A stretch of 20,506 nucleotides of DNA from DASPLX01 sp035627375 (GCA_035627375.1 DASPLX010000028.1:1-20506); one strand, 5' to 3'. Numbered from the stretch's first letter, positions 1-11,382 are shown. Program-made: numbers and translations. Notes: generated by a model not told the origin, from the sequence alone.

Positions 1-104
1 GGGAATTGAAGGCGGCCGTCATGAATCAGTTGCGCGCCATTGCCCAATTGCCCGAGCGGATTAAACAATACTTCGGAGCGCCGCACGTCGCGTATGCCGC
101 ATGA
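1..104 (+). CDS. 3' end of an unidentified protein gene (partial)
   Basis: Reading from base 3, an open frame runs from the window edge to a TGA at 102-104 and encodes the last 33 residues of a protein. The tail contains the stretch MNQLRAIAQLPERIKQYFG and ends in AYAA. The composition (Leu/Ile/Arg/Gln helix, then a short tail) looks like real coding sequence, and the other two forward frames are closed early. The next gene is convergent and its stop lies 62 bp away, which fits a gene ending here. I do not recognise the family, and no domain can be assigned from so short a tail. Confidence 0.55.
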   Translation, partial: ELKAAVMNQLRAIAQLPERIKQYFGAPHVAYAA

Positions 105-166
105 CGGATGCTGAGTGAACAAAGCTATGCCGGATCAATAAGGGGTGTATAACGGAGCCGGCGCTG

Positions 167-3663
<3,497 letters not shown>

Positions 3664-3841
3664 GCGCGCACTCCCGGAAAGATTCGCGAAAGCGGATGCC
3701 GCTTCGGTTCGATGGCAATCATGCAGCTTTCCCCATGCAGGCGTACTCTGGCCGTCTTTCCATTGTGCCCGATACGCTTGCGAATGGGAAAGCGAAACGG
3801 CGGCGTGCGTCGCGGCCGCAACAATCCGAAAGCGAATGCGG

Positions 3842-3870
3842 AAAAAAAGGCGGCTCCGCGGAGCCGCCTT
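3842..3870 (-). terminator. Rho-independent terminator of the Ala-rich protein gene
   Basis: A perfect 20-base self-complementary stem (GGCGGCTCCGCGGAGCCGCC, 3849-3868) is followed on the minus strand by seven T residues (the A-run 3842-3848). It lies about 75 bp past the stop of the small secreted protein gene and separates it from the sensor kinase operon, which therefore probably has its own promoter in 3664-3841. Confidence 0.85.
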
Positions 3871-3942
3871 GCGGTAGATGGCCGGCGACTACCGCGCTTT
3901 ATCGACCCTGGTGCGACACGCAGCGACGCCGCGGCGCCGAGC

Positions 3943-4545
3943 TTACGAACCCGATACGTCCGCCTTCGCCTTGGCGTTGGCATTGACACGCATCTTCGCC
4001 GTGCCCGAAGCAATGGCCTTGCCATGCGCATGCCTTTCGGACTTGGCCGGTTTGTCGGATTTGACGGGTTTGGCGTCGTTCGGCTGCGCCGGCTTGGCGG
4101 ACGCAGGCTCCTTCGCGGCCTCCTCGGCCGAGGAGGCCGCGGCGTTGCCGCCGCCGGCTGCCGTCGCGACGGCACTGCCGGAGGTCTTCGCGACGTCGGC
4201 AACCACATTGCCCTCGATACCGCCCGCCCCTTCGGCCGCGCCGCGCGCCGTGGCGGCCACCGCGGCGCCTGACGTTTTGGCAACTCGGCTGACGGCGTCG
4301 CCATGGGCCGCGCCGGAAACGGCGGACTTGACGTCGGCGTTCGTGCCGGCGCGATCGTGGACGCCCGCTTGCTGCGTGACATGGGGCATGGTCGGCTGCA
4401 ACTGGGTCGTGCCTTGCAAGGCGCCGCCCACATTGATGCCGGCGTTGCCGCCTACGCCGATGCCCAAGCCGCCGGCCAATGCCAGCGACGAGGCGGCCAT
4501 GCCAACTGCGAAGGATAGCGATTGGATGGTGATTTTCGTATTCAT
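3943..4545 (-). CDS. Small secreted Ala/Gly/Lys-rich repetitive protein, function unknown
   Basis: A 200-residue protein of low complexity. The ATG at 4543-4545 follows a perfect AGGAGG ribosome site (TTTCAGGAGGACAAC), which decides the start. A frame extension upstream to 4608 is not needed. Residues 1-24 form a signal peptide (hydrophobic SFAVGMAASSLALA, likely cleavage after ALA). The mature part has a Gly-rich stretch (25-45), then two related copies of VAKTSG(A/S)AV at about 88-96 and 118-126, exactly 30 residues apart. An Ala/Lys/Pro-rich tail (140-200) contains KPVKSDKPAKSE and NANAKAKAD. No catalytic motif, lipobox or later membrane segment is visible. It is probably exported to the periplasm or outside. 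A strong terminator follows. I do not recognise the family. The low-complexity tail resembles envelope-associated or nucleic-acid-binding tails, but that is only a resemblance. Confidence 0.75.
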   Translation of the reverse strand: MNTKITIQSLSFAVGMAASSLALAGGLGIGVGGNAGINVGGALQGTTQLQPTMPHVTQQAGVHDRAGTNADVKSAVSGAAHGDAVSRVAKTSGAAVAATARGAAEGAGGIEGNVVADVAKTSGSAVATAAGGGNAAASSAEEAAKEPASAKPAQPNDAKPVKSDKPAKSERHAHGKAIASGTAKMRVNANAKAKADVSGS

Positions 4546-4728
4546 GTTGTCCTCCTGAAATTGATAAAAGGCATCATCGATGCACTGCTGGGACCGCATC
4601 GACAGCATTTCCGTTCAGCAGGTTTCATCCATGCATATTCACGAAAACCCAAACATCACGTGCAAGGCATTGATTCGATTTAGTTTTTTCCGCATGTAAA
4701 AATCTGTAAGACAAATAACGAATTGCAA

Positions 4729-5217
4729 TCAGCTATCCAATTGCGGTTGGGCGATCGTGCGCAACTGGAAACGGCCGTCATCGTTGAAGAGCCAGGTTTC
4801 GATCAGTTCGAGTTGTCCATTACGCAACAAATGCGACGAGGGGCGCGGCAACGGCGCCGCCGAGCGCAGGGAATGCAGCGCGGCCGATTCGGTCTCTCCG
4901 TCGCGGTTGGAACGCAATATTTCGCTGCGCACCAAGCGGCCGCGCGCGTCGACGGCGTATTTCATCACGATCACGGAACGCAGCAAGGCTTGCGGACGGC
5001 CCGGATAGACCTTGGCGGGGTTGGCGCTAGAAATATGCAGCGCCGCATCGCGCTTGTATGCCGCCAGCGTCGATGCCGAGGAAGCGGGCGTTGCCGCCCT
5101 GGCCGGCGCGGCCGGATCGGCGCCGCGCGCGGGCGTCTTGACGGCCTTGTCCGGCGCCTGGCCGGCGCAACCGGTCAGTACCGCGACGGCGATAAGAAGT
5201 GCGATGGTGGATTTCAT
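4729..5217 (-). CDS. Lipoprotein with TonB C-terminal-like domain
   Basis: A 162-residue predicted lipoprotein. The signal peptide MKSTIALLIAVAVLTGC ends in a lipobox LTGC with Cys17. A Pro/Ala-rich linker covers about 20-55. The C-terminal half (about 65-155) resembles the TonB C-terminal or energy-transducer fold: a YPGRPQALLRSVIVMKYAVD strand region, DARGRLVRSEILRS, then AALHSLRSAAPLPRP and a final LIETWLFNDDGRFQL. Classic TonB instead has an N-terminal transmembrane anchor and a Pro-rich spacer across the periplasm, so this protein is a lipid-anchored variant rather than a standard TonB. After Cys17 comes Ala, not Asp, which suggests sorting to the outer membrane. The start codon is buried in a 13-bp inverted repeat, with only a weak AAGGG ribosome site. 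It is followed by the secreted Ala-rich protein gene 183 bp downstream. Partner and role are unknown. Confidence 0.75.
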   Translation of the reverse strand: MKSTIALLIAVAVLTGCAGQAPDKAVKTPARGADPAAPARAATPASSASTLAAYKRDAALHISSANPAKVYPGRPQALLRSVIVMKYAVDARGRLVRSEILRSNRDGETESAALHSLRSAAPLPRPSSHLLRNGQLELIETWLFNDDGRFQLRTIAQPQLDS

Positions 5218-5252
5218 GGCGGCCCTTTTGATGGATTATGGGCCGCCATGAA
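5213..5252 (-). promoter_or_regulatory. Hairpin covering the lipoprotein start codon
   Basis: A perfect 13-bp inverted repeat, TTCATGGCGGCCC (5213-5225) and GGGCCGCCATGAA (5240-5252), has a 14-base loop. In the minus-strand transcript one arm contains the AUG of the lipoprotein and most of its weak ribosome site. The opposite arm contains a second AUG that opens an 11-codon frame whose UGA overlaps the real AUG. No T-run follows the hairpin, so it is not a normal terminator. Its likely effect is on translation initiation. The structure is seen directly; the function is inferred. Confidence 0.55.
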
Positions 5253-5334
5253 GGAGTATGGCTTGCCCGGCGTCAATTGGACCGTTGCAGGGCGGACAGG
5301 TTCGCTGCTGCCGCTCTTTCCTCCGCGAACCGGA

Positions 5335-7368
5335 TCAAAGGCGGGCCGCCAATTCCGCGCCTTCGCGGATCGCGCGCTTGGCATCGAGCTCGGCCGCCAG
5401 CGCGGCGCCGCCGATCAGGTGGAAGCGCGGACCATCCGCGCTCTTTTCGGCCGGCATCAATTCGGTCAGCGACTCCTGGCCGGCGCAGATCACGACATGA
5501 TCGACCTCGAGCACACGTTCCTCGCCGTTGACGGTGATGTGCAAGCCCTGGTCGTCGATCCTGCGGTATTCCACGCCGCCCAGCATTTGCACGCCCTTCT
5601 TCTGCAAGACCGCGCGATGCACCCAGCCCGAGGTCTTGCCGAGCGTGGCGCCGAGCTTGGAAGCCTTGCGCTGCAACAGATAGATTTGCCGCACCGGCTG
5701 TTCCGGCGCCGCCGGCACCAGGCCGCCGCCGCTCTTCGCGTTCAGATCGACGCCCCATTCGTGGAGCCAGCTGTCGAGCGGCACCGGCAGCGGCACTTCC
5801 GGATCGTGCAGCAGGAATTCGCTGACGTCGAAACCGATGCCGCCGGCCCCGACCACGGCCACGCGCTTGCCGACCGGCGCATTGTTCTTCAAGACATCGA
5901 GATAAGACAACACCTTGGGATGATCGATGCCGGGAATTTTCGGCGTGCGCGGCACGATGCCGGTCGCCAGCACCACTTCATCGAAACCCTGGCGCAGCAA
6001 TTCCTCGCGCGTGACGCGCGTGTCGAGCTTGAGCTTGACGCCGGTCAGCTCGATGCGGCGGCGGAAGTAGCGCAGGGTTTCGGCGAATTCCTCCTTGCCC
6101 GGGATGCGCATCGCGTAGTTGAACTGGCCGCCGATGCGGTCGCTGGCGTCGAACAGCGTCACGTCGTGGCCGCGCTCGGCGGCCACCGTCGCCGCCGACA
6201 GGCCGGCCGGTCCGGCGCCGACCACCGCGATCCTGCGCGGCGCGCCGGTCTTCACGTAATTGAGTTCGGTCTCGCGGCCGGCGCGCGGATTCAAGAGACA
6301 GCTGGCGCGAATGTTCTGGAACGTATGGTCGAGGCAAGCCTGGTTGCAAGCGATGCAGGTATTGATCTCGTCGGTCCGGCCTGCGGCCACCTTGTTGACG
6401 AATTCCGGATCGGCCAGGAACGGCCGCGCCATCGAGATCAGATCGGCATCGCCGGAGGCGATGATGTCTTCGGCTTCATCCGGCATGTTGATGCGGTTGG
6501 AAGCCACCACCGGCACCTTCACCTCCTTGCGCAGGCGGCCGGCGAGCGAGCGGAAAGCGGCGCGCGGCACCGAGGTCACGATGGTCGGCACGCGCGCTTC
6601 GTGCCAGCCGATGCCGGTGTTGATGATGGTGACGCCGGCTTGTTCGAGCGCCTTGGCGACAGCCACGACTTCTTCCCAGGTATTGCCGCCATCGACTAGG
6701 TCGAGCAGCGAATGGCGGTACATGATGATGAAGTCGGCGCCGACCTCGGCCCGGATGCGCTTGACGATCTCGACCGGCAGGCGCATCCGGTTTTCGATCG
6801 AGCCGCCCCAGCGGTCGGTGCGCTTGTTGGTGCGCGCGCACAGGAATTGGTTGAGCAGATAACCTTCGCTGCCCATGATCTCGATGCCGTCGTAGCCGGC
6901 CTTCCGCGCCAGGCCGGCGCAACGGACATAGTCGCGGATGGTTTTTTCGATGCCGGCGTCGTCGAGTTCGCGCGGCGTGAATTTCGAGATCGGCGACTTG
7001 ATCGGCGAGGCCGAGACGACGAACGGCTGGTAGCCGTAGCGGCCGGCGTGCAGGATCTGCATCAGGATCTTGCCGCCCTCTTCATGCACCGCGCTCGTGA
7101 TGCGCCGGTGGTTGGGCACGTCGAAGATGCTGTTGACGGTGCCGCCGAACGGCAGCAGCCAGCCCTGGCGATTCGGCGAGATGCCGCCCGTGACCATCAG
7201 GCCCACGCCGCCTTTCGCGCGTTCGCGGAAATAGGCGGCCAGCTTCGGATAGTTGTAAAAGCGATCTTCGAGGCCGGTGTGCATCGACCCCATGATCACG
7301 CGGTTCTTCAGGGTCGTGAAGCCGAGGTCGAGCGGGGCCAGCAGGTGCGGATGGGAGGCATTTGCCAT
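5335..7368 (-). CDS. fadH: NADPH-dependent 2,4-dienoyl-CoA reductase
   Basis: A 677-residue iron-sulfur flavoenzyme that reduces 2,4-dienoyl-CoA to 3-enoyl-CoA in beta-oxidation of unsaturated fatty acids. Length and order match E. coli FadH. The N-terminal Old Yellow Enzyme-type TIM barrel (about 1-330) opens with LLAPLDLGFTTLKNRV and GSMHTGLE, and carries the candidate catalytic pair Tyr170 (GSEGYLLNQF) and His256 (IGWHEARVPT). The 4Fe-4S cluster ligands are Cys338, Cys341, Cys345 and Cys357 (CIACNQAC...C). A dinucleotide-binding domain follows with AVVGAGPAGLSAA (about 381-393) and a second Rossmann motif VAVVGAGGIGFDVSE. The ATG at 7366-7368 has little Shine-Dalgarno sequence and is immediately preceded by a hairpin. 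Prolyl aminopeptidase lies 101 bp upstream on the same strand, with no functional link I can see. No other fad gene is nearby. Confidence 0.95.
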   Translation of the reverse strand: MANASHPHLLAPLDLGFTTLKNRVIMGSMHTGLEDRFYNYPKLAAYFRERAKGGVGLMVTGGISPNRQGWLLPFGGTVNSIFDVPNHRRITSAVHEEGGKILMQILHAGRYGYQPFVVSASPIKSPISKFTPRELDDAGIEKTIRDYVRCAGLARKAGYDGIEIMGSEGYLLNQFLCARTNKRTDRWGGSIENRMRLPVEIVKRIRAEVGADFIIMYRHSLLDLVDGGNTWEEVVAVAKALEQAGVTIINTGIGWHEARVPTIVTSVPRAAFRSLAGRLRKEVKVPVVASNRINMPDEAEDIIASGDADLISMARPFLADPEFVNKVAAGRTDEINTCIACNQACLDHTFQNIRASCLLNPRAGRETELNYVKTGAPRRIAVVGAGPAGLSAATVAAERGHDVTLFDASDRIGGQFNYAMRIPGKEEFAETLRYFRRRIELTGVKLKLDTRVTREELLRQGFDEVVLATGIVPRTPKIPGIDHPKVLSYLDVLKNNAPVGKRVAVVGAGGIGFDVSEFLLHDPEVPLPVPLDSWLHEWGVDLNAKSGGGLVPAAPEQPVRQIYLLQRKASKLGATLGKTSGWVHRAVLQKKGVQMLGGVEYRRIDDQGLHITVNGEERVLEVDHVVICAGQESLTELMPAEKSADGPRFHLIGGAALAAELDAKRAIREGAELAARL

Positions 7369-7370
7369 GG

Positions 7371-7408
7371 CGGTAGACTTTTTGCGATGGAGATGGGGCA
7401 GTCTACCG
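7371..7408 (-). promoter_or_regulatory. Leader hairpin directly before fadH
   Basis: A perfect 9-bp inverted repeat, CGGTAGACT (7371-7379) and AGTCTACCG (7400-7408), has a 20-base loop and ends 2 bases before the fadH ATG. In the transcript it would occupy the ribosome-binding region. As DNA it could instead be an operator. The repeat is visible; the role is inferred. Confidence 0.4.
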
Positions 7409-7419
7409 GATGGATGCGC

Positions 7420-7451
7420 CGGCGTTCTAGTGGGCGGGCACTAGAACGCCG
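7420..7451. repeat. 13-bp perfect inverted repeat between prolyl aminopeptidase and fadH
   Basis: CGGCGTTCTAGTG (7420-7432) and CACTAGAACGCCG (7439-7451) form a perfect 13-bp stem with a 6-base loop, 18 bp past the aminopeptidase stop. On the minus strand no T-run follows (GGCGCATCC), so it is at best a weak intrinsic terminator. It could be an mRNA 3'-end stabiliser or a palindromic operator for fadH. Confidence 0.5.
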
Positions 7452-7469
7452 ATGTCGCCGCCGTGTCTT

Positions 7470-8441
7470 TTAGTCAAAACCGCGCTTGGTCTTCCACTGC
7501 TCCGTCGCCGCCACCAGCGCTTTCGCGATGCCGGGCTCGGTCGCCGCGTGGCCGGCGTCGGTGATCATGTGTAGCTTCGCTTCCGGCCACGCCTGGTGCA
7601 GGCGGTAGGCCGACAGCGGCGGGCAGACCACGTCGTAGCGGCCCTGCACGATCACGGCCGGCAGGTGGCGGATCCGGCCGACATTGCGGACCAGTTGATC
7701 CTCCTCGAGGAAGGCATCGTTGAGGAAGTAATGCGCTTCCAGCCGGCCGACGCCGAGGCCGACCGCCTCGCTGGAAAACTCGTCGACCGATTCCGGGTTC
7801 GGCCACAGATACAGGCAGCTGCCTTCGTAGCGGCTCCAGTTGCGCGCCGCCGGGCCGTAGACTTTCGGATCGTCGCAGAACAGGCGCTTGCGATAGGCTT
7901 CCAGCAGGTCGCCGCGCTCTTCCTCGGGAATCGGCGCGACGAATTGCGCATGTTCTTCCGGGAAGAACCACTTGATGCCGTTGAGGAACCAATCGATCTC
8001 GGGCCGCGTGCACAGGAAGATGCCGCGCAGGACGAAGCCGGCGCAGCGCTCGGGATGCGCCTGGCCATAAGCGAGCGACAGGGTCGAGCCCCAGGAGCCG
8101 CCGAACACCAGCCATTTCTCGATGCCCAGCATGGCGCGGATGCGTTCGATGTCGGCGATCAGCAATTGCGTGGTGTTGTTGCGGTATTCGCCGAGCGGCG
8201 TGGACTGGCCGGCGCCGCGCTGATCGAACAGCACGATGCGGTAATGATCGGGGTCGAAGAAGCGGCGATGCTTGAGCGACAGGCCGGCGCCCGGGCCGCC
8301 GTGCAGGAACAGGACCGGCTCGCCGTCCGGATTGCCGCACTCTTCCCAGTACAGCGTGTGGATGTCGTCCACCGGCAGCATGCCGGTGCGGAAAGGTTCG
8401 ATGGCGGGAAACAGGACGTCTTCGGCGGTGGCGATGGTCAT
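7470..8441 (-). CDS. pip: Prolyl aminopeptidase (proline iminopeptidase, S33)
   Basis: A 323-residue cytoplasmic alpha/beta hydrolase that releases N-terminal proline from peptides. The start MTIATAEDVL was chosen because the conserved family N-terminus (FPAIEPFRTGMLPVDDIHTLYWEECGNPDG) begins just after it. The open frame continues far upstream without family sequence. HGGPGAG (47-53) is the oxyanion-hole motif and DQRGAGQS follows at 73-80. The nucleophile is Ser116 in GGSWGS, with Asp270 in QGRYDVVCP and His298 in DAGHA. The family length is normal and all catalytic residues are present. No good Shine-Dalgarno precedes the ATG. It lies downstream of a 398-bp gene-free stretch and upstream of fadH on the same strand, so the two may share a transcript. 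Confidence 0.95.
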   Translation of the reverse strand: MTIATAEDVLFPAIEPFRTGMLPVDDIHTLYWEECGNPDGEPVLFLHGGPGAGLSLKHRRFFDPDHYRIVLFDQRGAGQSTPLGEYRNNTTQLLIADIERIRAMLGIEKWLVFGGSWGSTLSLAYGQAHPERCAGFVLRGIFLCTRPEIDWFLNGIKWFFPEEHAQFVAPIPEEERGDLLEAYRKRLFCDDPKVYGPAARNWSRYEGSCLYLWPNPESVDEFSSEAVGLGVGRLEAHYFLNDAFLEEDQLVRNVGRIRHLPAVIVQGRYDVVCPPLSAYRLHQAWPEAKLHMITDAGHAATEPGIAKALVAATEQWKTKRGFD

Positions 8442-8839
8442 GGCGGCGTATCGGTTGGCGGTCGTCAATGGAAGGTCGATGCGGCGGGAATTCGCGCGCA
8501 AAGCCTTCATTATCGCCGGAATCGGCGCCGCGGCCTGTGCGCATCTCGGCATCGCGGATGCCGATTTGCCGTGTCGGACGTTGTGCTTGCAGCCCGCTCG
8601 AAGCAAACGCGGCCGGCCGCATGGAGAGTTCGATGCCATGGCCGGGCCGATCAGGCGCGCCGGCAACCTGCGCTCCGATCCATGCCGGGAAAAGAACCCT
8701 GCCGCGCCTTGCCGCCGATGTTCCAGGAGGGGGCGGATGCAAGCGGCGCCGAAGACGCGGCAGGAAAGAGGAGACTCCCCGTCGCAACGCTGTTGCTTGG
8801 GCCGGTCGGCGACGGGGAATGCCGCCGGCGCATGCTCGG
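8442..8839. other. 398-bp stretch without a convincing gene
   Basis: It lies between the receptor stop and the aminopeptidase start, both on the minus strand. No frame here gives a recognisable protein. The short frames that cross it are Arg/Pro/Ala-rich, as expected of non-coding GC-rich DNA. The only clear structure is the stem at 8776-8818. A GATAAT on the minus strand (8509-8514) could be a -10 element for the aminopeptidase, but no matching -35 is visible. A diverged or decayed gene cannot be excluded. Confidence 0.5.
8776..8818 (-). terminator. Possible terminator hairpin after the TonB-dependent receptor gene
   Basis: A perfect 10-bp inverted repeat, TCCCCGTCGC (8776-8785) and GCGACGGGGA (8809-8818), has a 23-base loop and starts 22 bp past the receptor stop. 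On the minus strand it is followed by the T/C-rich GTCTCCTCTTTCC rather than a clean T-run, so it is a weak terminator candidate or an mRNA-end structure. Confidence 0.4.
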
Positions 8840-11242
8840 TCAGAACCGGTAAGTCAGCGACACCTCGACCGCGCGGCCGAAGATCGGACGAGCGAACACC
8901 ACGTTGCCGCCGGCGCCGATGATCCGCGAATTGCCTTCCGTCAGGCCCAGCTGATTGGTCAGGTTGGTGCCCGATAGGCGGAATTCGAGGTTGTCGCCGA
9001 AGGTTGCCTGGATGCCGGCGTCGAGCGTGTAGTACTTCGGCAGCGGCTGCGTGTTCTCGGCGTCGGCGAAACGCTTGTCGACGTGGGTGTAGGTGCCGTA
9101 GAACTTGAGGTCGCCCCAATCCATCGGGATGCGGTAGCTCGGGCTCAGGCGGTACTGGAGCTTCGGCTGACGCTTGACCTCGTGGCCGGTGTTGGCGCCG
9201 TAGTCCTCGTACTTCGAGTCCTCATAGGCACCGGTCAGCGAGATCTGCAGGTTGCGGATCGGGCGCACCGCCACCTCGAATTCGAGGCCGTTGCCGGAAG
9301 AGCCGCCGATCGCGGTGACATTGGTGCCGTCGGCCAGGAATTGCTGGAACGAGAGGCCCTTGAAGTCGTTGTGGAAGGCGGTCAGGTAGATGCTGTAGAG
9401 TTCCCCGACCGTTTTCAAGCCGAGCTCGTATTGCTTGATCTTGGTGACCGGAGCGTTGACGCCGTTGTCGCGGATGTTGTCGAACTGGGGCAGCGCGAAG
9501 CCGCTGTTCATGCGTGCGAACAGGCTGAAGTCCTTGGACAGCTTGTAGCTGCCGCCCAGCGTGTACGAGGTTTCGCTGTCCTTGCGGTGGACCGGCGTGT
9601 TGGTGCCGCTCAGCACCGAGGCATTGTTGTTGTAGACGGTCAGCGGATTGTTGTCGAGATCGACCGATTTCGGGATCGAGATCGTGCCGTTCAAGGTGCG
9701 CTTCTCGTGGCGCAGGCCGGCGTCGAGGCGGACCTTGTCGTTCACCTGCCATTCGTCGGCCAGGAACAGCGCCGCGTTCTGGGCATCGAATTTTTCGTTG
9801 AGCGTGTAGAACGAGGCGCCGTCGTGGCCGTTGGCGCTGACCACGACGCCGTTGTTGAGCACGAGGTTGATCGGGCGTGCGTTCGGCGTGGCCGTCATCA
9901 GCGTGCCGTTGCCGAGATACCACTGGTCTTTCGAGGAATAATCGGCGAAGTAAGCGCCGGCCGTGACGGTGTGTCCTTTGACGACTTCCTTGCTGACGCG
10001 CAGTTCGTCGGTGAAGGAACGCAGTTTCTTCTCGACCGACCAGATGCCGGCCGACATCACCTGCTGGGTCGGATCGACCGCGCCGCCGCCGTTCAGATAG
10101 GTGGCGGTGCCCGTGGTGCCGCCGTGGCGCGCGTTGGCAGCGGCGATGTAGGCGGCCATTGTCATCGGCGCATTGCCGGTGAAGATCGCCAGCGTCGGCG
10201 CGTCGCCCGAGAAGTGGCTCATCTTGTTGCTGACGTTCCAGCCGTTGACCTTCTGCGCGAAGTCCATGCCGAACAGGTTGGCCTTCAGGCCGCGGCCGTC
10301 GGCCAGGTCTTTCTGCAGCGTGACGCCGGGACCGACTTCGAGCATCACGTTGCGCAATTCATTGCCGTAGAAGGAACCGGTCAGCGGATCGAAGCCGGGG
10401 AAGGCGCTCGGGTTGTCGCCGGAAGCGCCGGCGGAGATCAGCGGCACGCCGGTGTAGAAGGTGTTCTTTTCATCGACGGTACGGCCGTAGACGGTCAGTT
10501 CGCCCTGGTCGAGCTTGCGCGTCAGGGTCGCTGTCAGCTGGCCGCCCTGATCGGCCGGGAACTGGCCGTCGCGCACACCGTTGGCGGTACGGTAGAAGCC
10601 GCCGATCGTGCCGTACCACTTGTCGGCGATCTTGCCGCCGTAGAAGACATCGAAGCGGCGCAGGTTGCCGGTGCCGGTCGTGAGGCGCAGCGTGCCTTCC
10701 GGCGTGTCCTCGCCTTTCTTCAGGATGAAGTTCATGGTGGCGCCCGGCTGGCCGTTGGAGAAGATCGGACTCGGGCCGCCGCGCAGCACTTCGACATGGC
10801 TGATCGTGTCGTCGATGCGGAACAGGGAGGAATTTTCCAGGAACGAGAGCGTGGGCGGCGGGAACAGCGGGGAGCCGTTCATCTGGATCGTCACGAACGG
10901 CGCGTCGCCGTCGATCGGGAACCCGCGCACGCCGATATTGGCGCCGGCGGTGCCGCCGGTCGATTCGGCATAGACCCCGGGAACGATCTTCATCAGGTCG
11001 GCGGTGCTGGAAGGCGCCGCTTCCTTCATCTGCTCTTCGGTGGCGGTGGTGATCGAGTAGGCCGCATCGATCTTGCGCAAGCCGCGGGTTTGGGCCGAAC
11101 CGGTCACCACCACTTGCTGGGTTTCCTGCTCGACTTCCTTGTTGGCGGGCTTGACGGCTTGCTCCTGGGCATACGCCGGGTTGGTCAGCGTCAACACGGC
11201 CAGCGTGATCGACGACAGCAAGAACTTGTTTTGATGTCTCAT
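8840..11242 (-). CDS. TonB-dependent outer-membrane receptor, probably for a sugar
   Basis: An 800-residue receptor. The start at 11240-11242 gives a signal peptide MRHQNKFLLSSITLAVLTLT...AYA, with cleavage before QEQ at about residue 25, and is preceded by AAGGAAAG. The open frame extends 33 codons further upstream, but that extension has no secretion signal and lies in the leader. A TonB-box-like ETQQVVVTGS is followed by the plug domain (about 45-170: DLMKIVPGVYAES, VRGFPIDGD, VEVLRGGPSPIFSNGQPG). The rest is a beta barrel ending in the outer-membrane signature VSLTYRF, with a C-terminal Phe. No N-terminal signalling (STN) domain is present and no FecR/sigma pair is nearby. It diverges from a LacI regulator next to a GH65 operon, so uptake of a glucose disaccharide or oligosaccharide is the likely job. 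The substrate is inferred from context only. Confidence 0.9.
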   Translation of the reverse strand: MRHQNKFLLSSITLAVLTLTNPAYAQEQAVKPANKEVEQETQQVVVTGSAQTRGLRKIDAAYSITTATEEQMKEAAPSSTADLMKIVPGVYAESTGGTAGANIGVRGFPIDGDAPFVTIQMNGSPLFPPPTLSFLENSSLFRIDDTISHVEVLRGGPSPIFSNGQPGATMNFILKKGEDTPEGTLRLTTGTGNLRRFDVFYGGKIADKWYGTIGGFYRTANGVRDGQFPADQGGQLTATLTRKLDQGELTVYGRTVDEKNTFYTGVPLISAGASGDNPSAFPGFDPLTGSFYGNELRNVMLEVGPGVTLQKDLADGRGLKANLFGMDFAQKVNGWNVSNKMSHFSGDAPTLAIFTGNAPMTMAAYIAAANARHGGTTGTATYLNGGGAVDPTQQVMSAGIWSVEKKLRSFTDELRVSKEVVKGHTVTAGAYFADYSSKDQWYLGNGTLMTATPNARPINLVLNNGVVVSANGHDGASFYTLNEKFDAQNAALFLADEWQVNDKVRLDAGLRHEKRTLNGTISIPKSVDLDNNPLTVYNNNASVLSGTNTPVHRKDSETSYTLGGSYKLSKDFSLFARMNSGFALPQFDNIRDNGVNAPVTKIKQYELGLKTVGELYSIYLTAFHNDFKGLSFQQFLADGTNVTAIGGSSGNGLEFEVAVRPIRNLQISLTGAYEDSKYEDYGANTGHEVKRQPKLQYRLSPSYRIPMDWGDLKFYGTYTHVDKRFADAENTQPLPKYYTLDAGIQATFGDNLEFRLSGTNLTNQLGLTEGNSRIIGAGGNVVFARPIFGRAVEVSLTYRF

Positions 11243-11382
11243 TGCTCTTTCCTTGATCTTGTTGATTTCGTTTCTGAAACGATCGGAAAGGTCTCCACCC
11301 TCGTTGGCGCAAAACCACGCCGAATCGTTGTTCCACGTCATTTTTTCTTAGGGACAATCAGTTTGACTGTGGAAACATGGCC

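Noticed and set aside
123..160. GCCGG...CCGGC as a terminator between the convergent genes at the left edge
   Set aside because: There are only 5 pairs with a loop over 20 bases and no T-run.
4723..6699. 658-codon open frame on the + strand
   Set aside because: It is opposite fadH and the lipoprotein and has no recognisable motif, so it is a GC-content artefact.
8690..8838. Cobalamin or similar riboswitch near the TonB-dependent receptor
   Set aside because: It lies after the receptor stop rather than before the start, and the conserved B12-box pattern is absent on both strands.
8442..9119. N-terminal extension of prolyl aminopeptidase
   Set aside because: The frame is open, but the sequence before MTIATAEDVL has no family similarity and would run into the receptor gene.
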